Below are positions 1 to 7,400 of a stretch of DNA of 27,767 bases, piece by piece (the first letter of the stretch is position 1; every line of letters begins with the position of its first letter). The translations under genes were made by a program, and so were the position numbers. The DNA comes from a virus, in IMG/VR virus record IMGVR_UViG_3300032086_002391, positions 1-27,767 of that record, one strand, 5' to 3'. Below the pieces are notes generated by a model. The model did not search any database and had not been told where the DNA came from. It worked only from the letters and a program-made list of their open reading frames with translations.

Positions 1-292
1 CAATGATCAGTTTTTGTAGAAAGATTGACATGTTATCCGCCCGTTCTTTAGAGGCGGAAATAATCATTATTTTTTTCTCAGCATCGTTAAACAAAGTCCA
101 AAGCACAAAAGCCCCAGTAATCCAGGACTTCCCAACACCCCGGAAGGCTTGGATTTGTAAACGCTTTGGACCGTGCTGAAGGTAATCAGCGATTGCATAT
201 TGTGCACGAGTAGGGTTAGGCAGATCAAGCTGCGCCCACAGAGCCTGCAGGAACAGCTTGAAATCATCTTTAAGTAAGTCTAGGGTGTTCAT
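1..292 (-). CDS. Terminase large subunit (T7 gp19-like), N-terminal part, cut by window edge
   Basis: The ATG at 292 opens a frame that runs off the window after 97 codons. It has no stop inside the window. The translation begins MNTLDLLKDDFKLFLQAL and contains a Walker A ATP-binding loop, FRGVGKSW, at about residues 51-58. This is followed by a beta strand and SASKERAD, all in the order seen in T7 DNA maturase B. The protein is the ATP-driven motor and nuclease that packages and cuts phage DNA at the portal; only the start of the ATPase domain is present here. It starts 3 nt after the upstream gene's stop, with no strong Shine-Dalgarno, so it is probably translated by readthrough of ribosomes from upstream. 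The identification is firm; the nuclease domain lies outside the window. Confidence 0.95.
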   Translation of the reverse strand, partial: MNTLDLLKDDFKLFLQALWAQLDLPNPTRAQYAIADYLQHGPKRLQIQAFRGVGKSWITGAFVLWTLFNDAEKKIMIISASKERADNMSIFLQKLII

Positions 293-295
293 AAA

Positions 296-937
296 TTAAG
301 GAACCATAATTGTTGATCCAGTACCAAACGGATCCATATCAACCCTTCTAGGCAGTGAATCTGCGCCAGTATAACCGCCAGTCATGTCTTGAAAACCCAA
401 ACGAACACTACCGTTCATTTGTTGTAATTTTTGTTGAACTTTAGCTTGTTGTTGACGTTTCAATTCATTAGTTTTAGCGCTAATAATTTGACGATTGTCA
501 GGACGATTTCCAAGCGGACCATAAGATTGTTCTAACTGTTGGATTTTTTGTTGTGCTTGTTCTGGAGACATACCTTCAACAGTTGAACGCAACAAACTTA
601 AATCAACCTTATGGTCAATTACAACTTTACCACCTTTAGCATTAATATTACGGCGAACGTTTTCTTGTTGCCTGTTTCTATTTACTTCCTCTTTTGTTTG
701 AGGTGGACGCAAACGCATTGATGCACGTCTATTAACGTTTCCAGCATCACCACGAGTTGCCAAACGAACAGAGCTACGCTTATCTGTTAAATTACCTTCT
801 TTAATTTTAAGAGGTGGTCCAGTATATCCTACAGCTTTATAAGCAGAAATTAAATTAGAACCTGGATTGTTTCTTAGATAAGTTTGAACTGCTTTAATTT
901 TGTCACCTTTAATCCGCTTAACGCGTCTTTTTGACAT
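296..937 (-). CDS. Basic hypothetical protein with a faint HNH-like segment
   Basis: A 213-aa, Arg/Lys/Gln-rich protein of unknown function. The N-terminal 40 residues are basic and helical (SKRRVKRIKGDK, then a segment ending AYKAVGYTG, which resembles a small helix-turn-helix). Around residues 103-165 there is VVIDHKVDLSLL, then GPLGNRPDNRQIISAKTN and a Lys/Gln-rich helix. The D-H, then N, then a basic or polar final position loosely resembles the DH...N...H skeleton of HNH nucleases, but the cysteine pairs and the last histidine are missing. The start overlaps the stop of the HNH gene by 1 nt, and the stop is 3 nt before the large terminase. A role near packaging is suggested by position only. 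Confidence 0.75.
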   Translation of the reverse strand: MSKRRVKRIKGDKIKAVQTYLRNNPGSNLISAYKAVGYTGPPLKIKEGNLTDKRSSVRLATRGDAGNVNRRASMRLRPPQTKEEVNRNRQQENVRRNINAKGGKVVIDHKVDLSLLRSTVEGMSPEQAQQKIQQLEQSYGPLGNRPDNRQIISAKTNELKRQQQAKVQQKLQQMNGSVRLGFQDMTGGYTGADSLPRRVDMDPFGTGSTIMVP

Positions 938-1266
938 TAGTGAATATACTCCATAATTAATTTTTCACGGAGTCTATTGACTCCAAATTTGTCTCTCATC
1001 CAAGAGAGCACGGGTGTACTTCCTTTGTCCTGATTACAACTGGTACAAGCACACACGACATTCGTTGCAATGTCTTCACCGCCACGAGAGCGAGGATGGA
1101 CATGATCGATAGATAATTGAGATAAGTCATAAGTCTTTCCGCAATAGATGCAAGTGTGGTCGAAATGTTCCTTAATGCTGCGCCTCCACAGGCGCTTAGC
1201 TTCTGGAGAGGTCATAACGATTAAGTTGTAGAGGTAGTCGTCAGGGGTAGGAAGTAGGGGAGTCAT
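937..1266 (-). CDS. HNH endonuclease
   Basis: A 109-aa protein with a complete HNH/McrA-like core. A first zinc pair CIYC lies near residues 39-42, the metal-binding motif SIDHVHPRSRGG at 52-63, an Asn in ATNVV, and a second pair CTSC near 74-77 followed by NQDKGS. These residues bind a divalent metal and cut DNA. It sits between the small and large terminase genes. HNH proteins next to terminases are known to assist packaging in some phages (HK97 gp74 type), while free-standing HNH genes can also be homing endonucleases. The sequence alone cannot decide between these. The ATG overlaps the preceding gene by 4 nt (ATGA). Confidence 0.92.
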   Translation of the reverse strand: MTPLLPTPDDYLYNLIVMTSPEAKRLWRRSIKEHFDHTCIYCGKTYDLSQLSIDHVHPRSRGGEDIATNVVCACTSCNQDKGSTPVLSWMRDKFGVNRLREKLIMEYIH

Positions 1267-1499
1267 GCGCGGCCTTTACGTGCTCGGTTTTTAGATGCTG
1301 CTTCGAGGAATGTTTTACCATTCTTTCTGTGGGATACATCTTTACCATCGCCATTACCGTAAGTGCCACGTTTACGATTCTCCTTATTTAATGCAGTACG
1401 TTTTTTAATCTGTAGTTTAGATGCGTCGTACTTTTTCTGATACGATTTGTAGTTACCGTTGGCGTATTTAGCGCCACTAAATTTAGACTTTCGGGCCAT
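1263..1499 (-). CDS. Small lysine-rich protein, cyanophage type
   Basis: I place the start at the ATG at 1499 (MARKSKFSGAKYANGNYK, 78 aa) because GGAG lies 5 nt upstream. An in-frame ATG at 1529 would add ten residues lying inside the preceding gene and has no such site. The product is very basic and rich in Lys, Asn, Gly and Tyr, with a Gly/Asp segment YGNGDGKDVSH and a basic tail NRARKG. It has no cysteine pairs, membrane segment or enzyme motif. From memory, similar short lysine-rich proteins occur in other cyanophages, but I cannot name a function. Nucleic-acid binding is a guess from charge. It overlaps the small terminase gene by 17 nt. Confidence 0.82.
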   Translation of the reverse strand: MARKSKFSGAKYANGNYKSYQKKYDASKLQIKKRTALNKENRKRGTYGNGDGKDVSHRKNGKTFLEAASKNRARKGRA

Positions 1500-1728
1500 A
1501 GAGTCTCCGTTGGACAAGTTCAGGGTCAACAGTAGGCATTACTGCTGCAAGTTTATCAAGGGGGCTGCCTTCAAAAGCGACCCCACTAATGTCATTAGTC
1601 TTCAGCCAATCACAAGCTGCTTTTAGGTCAGCAGTAGAAGCCTCGCCAGACTTAATTCTAGCCAAAAATTCTTTTGTAACAAGGTTGTGGAGTTCATTGA
1701 ATTGGTCTTCAGTTGCTTTCTTTTTCAT
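1483..1728 (-). CDS. Terminase small subunit (T7 gp18-like)
   Basis: An 81-aa protein beginning MKKKATEDQFNELHNLVT. The pattern LHNLVTKEFLARIKSGEAST, then ADLKAACDWLKTNDISG, matches the helical family of T7-type DNA maturase A. Its length is close to T7 gp18 (89 aa). This subunit recognises concatemer DNA and delivers it to the large subunit. I chose the ATG at 1728 because it forms a TAATG junction with the preceding stop, the rule at many junctions here; an in-frame ATG at 1737 would add three residues. Unusually, three genes lie between it and the large terminase gene. Confidence 0.78.
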   Translation of the reverse strand: MKKKATEDQFNELHNLVTKEFLARIKSGEASTADLKAACDWLKTNDISGVAFEGSPLDKLAAVMPTVDPELVQRRLYGPKV

Positions 1729-1931
1729 TAGTCCCAACTTCTCCTACGCATACGGTCAATAATGCGTTCCATTTGTGCTTCAGTTTTAGGTGTAAGACCA
1801 CCTTGTGAACGCATTTGGTCGAGGATTGCTTTATCTACCCTAAAATCTGATTCATCATAATTACCAGTAACACCAGCCATCAAAGTTTGACGCTTTGTTT
1901 TAGGTTTGTTTTTTTTAATGTTTCTGGCCAT
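1728..1931 (-). CDS. Small basic hypothetical protein
   Basis: A 67-aa protein starting MARNIKKNKPKTKRQ, with a lysine-rich N-terminus, then a segment ending in an Arg-rich helix (ERIIDRMRRRSWD). There is no cysteine, membrane segment or catalytic motif. It begins 2 nt after the preceding stop and ends in a 1-nt overlap with the small terminase gene, so it belongs to the same translated unit. I do not recognise a family. Confidence 0.75.
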   Translation of the reverse strand: MARNIKKNKPKTKRQTLMAGVTGNYDESDFRVDKAILDQMRSQGGLTPKTEAQMERIIDRMRRRSWD

Positions 1932-1933
1932 AA

Positions 1934-2254
1934 TTAAATAAATCCTTGTTCAGCTAATGATTTGTTTTTAGATTTAGGTTTCTGTGGAAAAAGTTTAAGA
2001 AATTTTTTTAAAACATCATCCATTTGTTTGACACCAGTAACTGGAGAAGTAGCTCCTGGCATTTGATCTAATGTACCGCTACCAGCGTATCCCATGGGAC
2101 CTTGATAATCAGCACTAGGACCACTACCCATTTTAGCTCGTTTTTCATAGCTAGCATAAGGTAAGATTAGCATCTGCCCTACTGCATTTTCAACTTGTCG
2201 TTGTTGAATGCTTAGCCTTTCTAGGGCAACGTCTTTTTTGTCACCTTTACCCAT
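1934..2254 (-). CDS. Hypothetical protein, 106 aa
   Basis: The product starts MGKGDKKDVALERLSIQQ with a charged helix. A Gly/Pro/Ser/Met-rich middle follows (residues about 45-75), and the tail is Lys/Phe/Pro-rich. No signal peptide or transmembrane segment is visible. It overlaps the upstream membrane/coiled-coil gene by 8 nt. I do not recognise it. The mix of an N-terminal helix and a flexible middle would suit a small virion or adaptor protein, but nothing in the sequence proves this. Confidence 0.75.
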   Translation of the reverse strand: MGKGDKKDVALERLSIQQRQVENAVGQMLILPYASYEKRAKMGSGPSADYQGPMGYAGSGTLDQMPGATSPVTGVKQMDDVLKKFLKLFPQKPKSKNKSLAEQGFI

Positions 2255-2480
2255 TTTTCAGAAGCATTTGATCAAGTTTGTTTTCGATGCGGATCATGTG
2301 AGATTCCATTTTATTAACGGCTTCACTAAATTGTTCTTGAGGAACATAGTTAGTTGCAACACGTAGTTCAAATGCGTCAACACGACGATCCAATTCAGTT
2401 ATTCTGTTGTGTAGTCGATTTGTAATAGCAGCACCGCCAGCAATTACTGCCACAAGCGCTGAGACACCAGCTTCAATCAT
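2247..2480 (-). CDS. Small membrane-anchored coiled-coil protein (possible spanin-like)
   Basis: A 77-aa protein from the ATG at 2480 (MIEAGVSALVAVIAGG). An in-frame ATG at 2495 would add five residues but lies further inside the upstream gene. One hydrophobic helix (about residues 5-23) is followed by a long charged amphipathic region (NRLHNRITELDRRVDAFELR, then EQFSEAVNKMESH and IRIENKLDQML) with heptad spacing typical of a coiled coil. An N-terminal anchor plus coiled coil is the layout of Rz-type inner-membrane spanins and of some holin accessory proteins. Its position in a cluster of membrane and exported proteins supports a lysis role, but no partner outer-membrane lipoprotein with a lipobox is visible. 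Confidence 0.8.
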   Translation of the reverse strand: MIEAGVSALVAVIAGGAAITNRLHNRITELDRRVDAFELRVATNYVPQEQFSEAVNKMESHMIRIENKLDQMLLKNG

Positions 2481-3111
2481 TGATAATAGATACAATAGGT
2501 ACGATGTCGTGGCATAACACCTCTACTCGACTACCGGGTCGAAATGTGAAGCCAGCTTTCATTATCTCAGTGCACTTCAATGCTCGGACAAGTTCGTAGT
2601 CCAGTCGCATCTTTTGTTCATGCCGTCGCGCAATTTGTTTACAGGTTTCTACCATACCACCATCTAGCGGTACAGAAAAGCCAACCTGCACTCCAAAATT
2701 ACTTGTACGTTGGTAACTATCGGTATGAACATCACCACCCATATAGAATGGTTGGAATGTCATAGTAGTCCCGTTACATGAGTTACCATTTACAAAATAT
2801 TGGCGGCTTGGTGCACCATTGTTTTGGAATTGTACAGCTTGATTAGTAACGTTACCCGTAGCAGCAGCTACAGGTGACGCACTGTTCTGTACCGTAGGTT
2901 CCTCAGCATACGCAGGTGTTACTGCGAGAAGACTGACAAGGAAGTAGTGGTAGAGACTTGTTGGATTGTTTCGGTGATGTCGATTGTTTCGATTACCCCG
3001 GCTGTCCGTTCTGTAATCTCCAGTTGAAAGGGATCGCCAGCAGTGGTTACTGAGAACGTTGTTGAAGAATCTTCGATTGAACCACTTGGTGTTACGTTGG
3101 TTCCAGACCAT
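2473..3111 (-). CDS. Exported cysteine-containing protein with out-of-frame N-terminal overlap
   Basis: The frame holds an export signal (FLVSLLAVTPAYA|EE, near residues 57-70). A mature part of about 140 aa follows, with four cysteines (in NSCNG, MVETCKQ, ALKCTE and VLCHD), FQPFYMGG, VGFSVPLDGG and a charged helix RRHEQKMRLDYELVRALK. The only in-frame ATG is at 3111. This gives about 55 very basic, Asn/Arg-rich residues before the hydrophobic core, all encoded out of frame inside the 116-aa gene upstream. The basic stretch looks like a shadow of that gene, so the real start may be an unusual codon, or the two frames may be joined by frameshifting. The mature part resembles exported proteins I recall from cyanophages; function is unknown. 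Confidence 0.72.
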   Translation of the reverse strand: MVWNQRNTKWFNRRFFNNVLSNHCWRSLSTGDYRTDSRGNRNNRHHRNNPTSLYHYFLVSLLAVTPAYAEEPTVQNSASPVAAATGNVTNQAVQFQNNGAPSRQYFVNGNSCNGTTMTFQPFYMGGDVHTDSYQRTSNFGVQVGFSVPLDGGMVETCKQIARRHEQKMRLDYELVRALKCTEIMKAGFTFRPGSRVEVLCHDIVPIVSIIND

Positions 3112-3269
3112 GATTTATAAGCTCCACCGTACACTTCAGTGGCAATCGTACGGTCAATATCGATTGTAGTTGTAGTAGTAGATTGCATACTACCTTGTGT
3201 AAAATTAGGTGTGACGGATTGAGCCGACACAGGTGCTGCCAACAGCATCAGCAGAATCAATTTCTTCAT
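2919..3269 (-). CDS. Exported Thr/Ser-rich protein, 116 aa
   Basis: A clear Sec-type signal peptide MKKLILLMLLAAPVSA is followed by QSV, with cleavage likely after residue 16. The mature protein of about 100 aa is rich in Thr, Ser and Ile (STTTTTIDIDR, SSTTFSVTT, VSTTTSLSV), which suggests beta structure. It has no cysteine and no C-terminal membrane anchor. The start overlaps the holin-like gene by 4 nt (ATGA). Its last 193 nt are shared, in another frame, with the next gene. The role is unknown; position suggests the envelope stage of infection or lysis. Confidence 0.78.
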   Translation of the reverse strand: MKKLILLMLLAAPVSAQSVTPNFTQGSMQSTTTTTIDIDRTIATEVYGGAYKSWSGTNVTPSGSIEDSSTTFSVTTAGDPFQLEITERTAGVIETIDITETIQQVSTTTSLSVFSQ

Positions 3270-3442
3270 TTGTTTTTTTCACGAGTGATTGAAAAAGTTG
3301 CCAAGGTACCAGATAAAATAGAAGCAACATAAGTCGGATCCATTTTACTCATCCATCCTGCGTATGATGCGGTGAGGAGTCCGGCGGACCAGACAAGGAC
3401 AAGGAATTTGATGAGTCCGTCTTTTTTGTTATCTTGTTCCAT
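3266..3442 (-). CDS. Small membrane protein, holin candidate
   Basis: A 58-aa ORF that starts MEQDNKKDGLIKFLVLVW. It has a charged N-terminus, one strong hydrophobic helix (about residues 11-29) and a second weaker hydrophobic stretch (VASILSGTLATF, about 39-50), with a basic tail ITREKNK. Size, two hydrophobic segments and a charged end are typical of small phage holins, which permeabilise the inner membrane for lysis. In T7 the holin gene also lies just after the fibre gene. The start lies 94 nt inside the preceding gene, in another frame, and the end overlaps the exported-protein gene by 4 nt. Holin identity is inference. Confidence 0.68.
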   Translation of the reverse strand: MEQDNKKDGLIKFLVLVWSAGLLTASYAGWMSKMDPTYVASILSGTLATFSITREKNK

Positions 3443-3849
3443 GCCTGTTTAAATACGGGTTTAAATAAACTAACTAGGTGTTTAAACAGTGAAGTAGCGG
3501 TTAGGGTGGCAGCAACTGAAACAAAAGCTGTTGTAGCGGCTGTAACCAAAACTTCTCCACTAGGTACCGGTAATGTAACATCAGTACCGGGTACATCAAA
3601 GGTTTGAACCTCAGGAATTTTTGGTGGAGGTGGGATTGGTATAGCGGGTGGTTTAGGTGTAGTAGATTTTGACTGTTCCTTAGCAGGATTAGACTTAACA
3701 CCAGGAGGAGGTCTAAGGTCGCTAGGAGGCACCACCAAGGGTTTGTAAGAAGGTATTTCAGCCCTTGGTACCTCCAGTACCGGAGCAGGTAATTGAAGCG
3801 GCTCAGGGAGCGTTATAGACGGGAATACCGGTGGTTCTCCCCATTCCAT
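3349..3849 (-). CDS. Proline-rich membrane protein, 166 aa
   Basis: The first half (residues about 4-90) is unusually rich in Pro (PSITLPEPLQLPAPVLEVP, later PPPGVK and IPIPPPPKIP) and should be extended and flexible. A hydrophobic helix follows (VLVTAATTAFVSVAATL, about 100-122), then a basic amphipathic part (FKHLVSLFKPVFKQAWNKITK) and a Ser/Pro tail. A proline-rich arm next to one membrane anchor could span a periplasmic gap. The family is not recognised. The ATG overlaps the previous stop by 1 nt (TAATG). Its last 94 nt also encode the start of the holin candidate in another frame, so the Ser/Pro tail may be constrained by that gene. Confidence 0.75.
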   Translation of the reverse strand: MEWGEPPVFPSITLPEPLQLPAPVLEVPRAEIPSYKPLVVPPSDLRPPPGVKSNPAKEQSKSTTPKPPAIPIPPPPKIPEVQTFDVPGTDVTLPVPSGEVLVTAATTAFVSVAATLTATSLFKHLVSLFKPVFKQAWNKITKKTDSSNSLSLSGPPDSSPHHTQDG

Positions 3850-4010
3850 TATTTGTTAGGAAAGAGACCGTTACGAATAAACTCAACTGCTTTGTCATCA
3901 ATGTCATTGTCGGTTGACTCAGCAAGTTTTTCTAGCATCTCAACGATTAACACTTTGACACGATCAGATTGCAAAAATTTGAAAAGAATTGGACGAATAA
4001 GGGTGATCAT
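3849..4010 (-). CDS. Small hypothetical protein, 53 aa
   Basis: The frame reads MITLIRPILFKFLQSDRVKV and continues through a helical, acidic second half (EMLEKLAESTDNDIDDKAVE) to a tail FIRNGLFPNK. The N-terminal segment is amphipathic and may touch the membrane, but it is too interrupted by charges to be a clear transmembrane helix. It fills what would otherwise be a gap between its neighbours and ends in a TAATG junction with the proline-rich gene, which supports real translation. I do not recognise a family. Confidence 0.68.
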   Translation of the reverse strand: MITLIRPILFKFLQSDRVKVLIVEMLEKLAESTDNDIDDKAVEFIRNGLFPNK

Positions 4011-4033
4011 AATTATTCTCCGATAAGGTTAAT

Positions 4034-4393
4034 TCAGGACCAAGGTTTACCACTGGCACGAGTAGGTGCAGCCTGTTCATTGATTTGTGCAGCAAGAGCA
4101 ACTTCAACTTGACCAACTGCCAGCGCAGTACGCTCTTCAGCAGTACGCTCGTTACCTTCTTCATCAGTTTCGTTGATTTCGTTGCCAAGTGCAGCTTTAA
4201 CCCAACCAACACAAACTTCTTCGGTCAGTTCACCGTAAGGAATAGTAACTTCACCGTTAACACCAACACTACCGTAAGCACCAGAATTATAGGTACCATC
4301 AGTTGCACTAACAGTGTAATGAACAGTGTTGACTGCACCATCAGCGGTAGTACGATCAAGGTTGTTAACAGCCCAAGTGTAAGTAATAGCCAT
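4034..4393 (-). CDS. Conserved-type cyanophage protein, 119 aa, downstream of fibre
   Basis: The protein starts MAITYTWAVNNLDRTTADGA and contains VHYTVSATDGTY, a Gly/Ser turn region and EEVCVGWVKAALGNEINE. It ends in a helix (VEVALAAQINEQ) and APTRASGKPW. The two-part layout, a beta-rich half of about 55 residues then a helical half ending in a Pro-Trp tail, matches a family I recall as common in marine phage genomes, with no established function. It is the first gene after the terminator that follows the fibre, so it needs either readthrough or its own promoter. I cannot see a clear Shine-Dalgarno upstream of 4393. Confidence 0.85.
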   Translation of the reverse strand: MAITYTWAVNNLDRTTADGAVNTVHYTVSATDGTYNSGAYGSVGVNGEVTIPYGELTEEVCVGWVKAALGNEINETDEEGNERTAEERTALAVGQVEVALAAQINEQAAPTRASGKPWS

Positions 4394-4420
4394 GATAAAT
4401 GATAAATGTGTTTGAGTGAA

Positions 4421-4450
4421 TAAAAAAAAGAGCCCCGACTAAGCGGGGCG
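4421..4450 (-). terminator. Rho-independent terminator after the tail fibre gene
   Basis: On the minus strand GCCCCG (4449-4444) and CGGGGC (4437-4432) form a 6-bp G+C stem around a 6-nt loop (CTTAGT). The stem is followed by TC and a run of eight T (4429-4422). It starts within a few bases of the fibre stop at 4456. This is a textbook intrinsic terminator and would stop or thin late transcription before the small-gene region. Confidence 0.9.
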
Positions 4451-4455
4451 TGTTA

Positions 4456-7400
4456 TCAGAGACCTGCAGCAGTTAGACGTGCTTCAAGATCATCGATCTT
4501 CGCAAGAGCTTCTTGCAACGCAGCGGTGAGGAGCGGGACCAGCTTTGCTTGGTCAATACCTTGGTACTCAGGATTTCCTTCATTGTCCACTGCATCCTTC
4601 TCGCCAGTAATAGCTTCAGGGACAATGGTCTGCACCTCATGCGCCAGGAAGCCGTCAACAGTCTTTGAGGCGTCTGCAATAAAATTAAAGCGACAAGGCT
4701 TAAGTGCTTTAACACGATCTGCAGCACCCACCATTGGGGTAATGTTTTCCTTGAGGCGGTAGTCGGAGGAGGTGCTGTAAACGGTTGCACTACCGTTGGT
4801 TGAGATTGTACCTACTTGACCATTTGGGTTATAAAAAGCGTGATGGTTACGTGAAGCGGTACTATCTCTAGACGACAGCATCACAACAGAGGTGCTATCA
4901 ATTCGTTTGGCGTTAGCAGCTCCAGTAGTTAGGTCACTTGACGACTCTGTACCAAAGAATACTTGACCTGCGAAGAAACCACCACCTCGATAACTGACAT
5001 TAAAAGTCTCTGTATTGTTTCCGTTAGTGACCTTGAAAGCTTTGTTTGTGTCAGTTGTTTGTGTGTTGGAGGCGTGACTGCGGATACCCGTAGCAGCCGT
5101 AGAATTGACATGCAGTGATGTTTGCGGATCGGTCGTGCCAATGCCGACGTTGCCGTTGGAAACGATATACATTCGCTCCGTCGGAGAGGACGCGCCATCA
5201 GCAGTAGTGGAGAACACAAGGCGGCCTGGCATGTCACTTGAGCCGGACGTACCATCAACGTGAGCTCTAATTGAAGCTGCAGCTATAGTATTGCTTCCAT
5301 CATGTTCGCCTTGCCACGTAATTTCTCCTAAATTTTTGCCATCAGAAACTGAGGTGCCGTCAGTATAACGTTGGAAACAAAAAGTAGCGCCCCTATCTGA
5401 TCCTGCGCCGGCAGAATTAAACCTTAACAAAATACCAACTTCTGCATCTGCATCGCTCGTGACTTGCAATAATGGATTTACAGTTGTACCATTAAAGTTT
5501 GGATAGCTTGATGTACTAGACCTCCCAACCAGCAGGCGACCCGATGTGTCGATTCGCATATGCTCATCAGCAGTTCCACCACCGGTTCCTTGGAAAATAA
5601 ATTGTCCGTTAGCTGCGTCGTTTCTGGAGGAAAGATAGAGATCGCCTGTTGCAGCTGCAACTTCACTATAGGTATTAGTCCCATCAGAATCTCTCAGTCG
5701 GATTCGTGGACTTGCATTGTTAATTTCAAGCGGCGCCCCAGGACTAGTCGTACCGATGCCGACGTTGCCAAGAAAGTGGGCATCACCACTGTTGGATTTC
5801 AGTAAAATCGCATTGTCACCAACGTTGACGTTGTCGTTGCCCTCCTTGGGGCTGAGGGTGTTGGTCGCAGCATCACGTTCCCAGTAGGACGTATTATCAA
5901 GATAATCCTTGGTAACGAGGGTCGTTCCAGCGTCAGATGCAACGGTGGAGTTGCTTCGTGCTTTGCCGCTGATGTCTAGCTTGACAGCTGGACTACTCGT
6001 CCCAATACCAACTTTACCAGTACCATTAGGTTTGATAATAATATTACCGTTAGAAGTACTTACAATTTCTTTGCTATTAACATCCAAATTACCACCAAGT
6101 TGTGGTGTCAAATCAGACAACAGGTTGAACGCAATAGAACCTTCAGGAATAGTAACAAAACCAAGTTGCTGATCTACTTCAAAGAATGGGTCGTCAGTTT
6201 GGTTACCACCAACGGTAAACTTACCGTTGTGATCAGTTACAGCAGTCCAAATTTTACCGTTGTTAAGTTCAATTTTTTGTTTGCTTTCATTAGGTACACC
6301 ACCATTTTCAGGTAATGCACGATAATCAGTACCACTACCAACGTATTCCATAGTATGACCGCTGGATGCGATCATAGAACGAAGATAAAACGACACAGCA
6401 GCATTATCACTTATTGCACCGTTAAGTCCAAGGTTTTCACTACGGTTACTAGGATTAGGTCTGCTAATAGTTACAGTCCAACCATTATTACCCTCACTAT
6501 CAGTTCTGGCAGTAGCAGACAAGATAGGATAAATAACACTGTTAACTTCAACCAACATGTTAGTTCCAGGTCGTTCGGCATCACCAAACCACCCAGTACC
6601 AGCAGTGGGTTCGTTAATGTTAAAGCTAGTGGCACCTGATGAAGCAGCTCCATCAACATTAGACGTAAAGATAGCAGAAGTAGATTTACCATCAGCAACC
6701 AATCCTTGGTCACCAAAATCAGTGGTAGATGCAGCCAAGTTAGCCTGACCACCATTTAAACACTTAATATGGTATTTGTTGAAAAATGCATAGCTACTGG
6801 TAATTTGAGTGTAACCATTATTAACTACAAGGATACCAGGACCATTAAGACCAACGTGTGTGTAACTATCTGCAACCATAGACCGCAAAGGGCTGGCACT
6901 GTTTAGCACAGCACCATCAACCAACATACCCCCACCAGTGGGTGCGGAATCAGTGTCACCAGCCAAACCACCAGCAGGTTGTTCAGCATTCAAATTACTG
7001 TTATCAATCTCACTGTCAGAAAAGTTAGTGCAATTTTGAATGTAAGGAGATTTATAAATTGTAGCGCCAGAATAAAACGCAAAGTTCCAACCTTGATTAG
7101 AAGGTAGAGTGGAATCTAAAGTATTGGTTCCTGAGTTGTTGGCTTTCATACCAGTCAACGTCAGGTTCTGAATAAATGAACCACTGTTCAGTTCAAACAA
7201 GGCATGGTTTCCACCACTTTGGTCGCCTTGAGATGCAACAGTTGGGTGCACAACACAACTACGTAGTGCTTGTCCAATGATAGAAACGTTTTTCTTTTGA
7301 ATTTGGATAGGTGCAGCTTCTTGGTACACACCAGCTGCAACAATTACAGTACTACCATCACCATAAGTAGAATCAGCATTGATTTGGTTAATAGCTGCTT

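Noticed and set aside
67-267. 66-codon minus-strand ORF at the window start
   Set aside because: Out of frame with the large terminase start, which carries a Walker A motif over the same bases.
2580-2765. 61-codon plus-strand ORF opposite the exported Cys protein
   Set aside because: Antisense shadow without motif in a window where all supported genes are on the minus strand.
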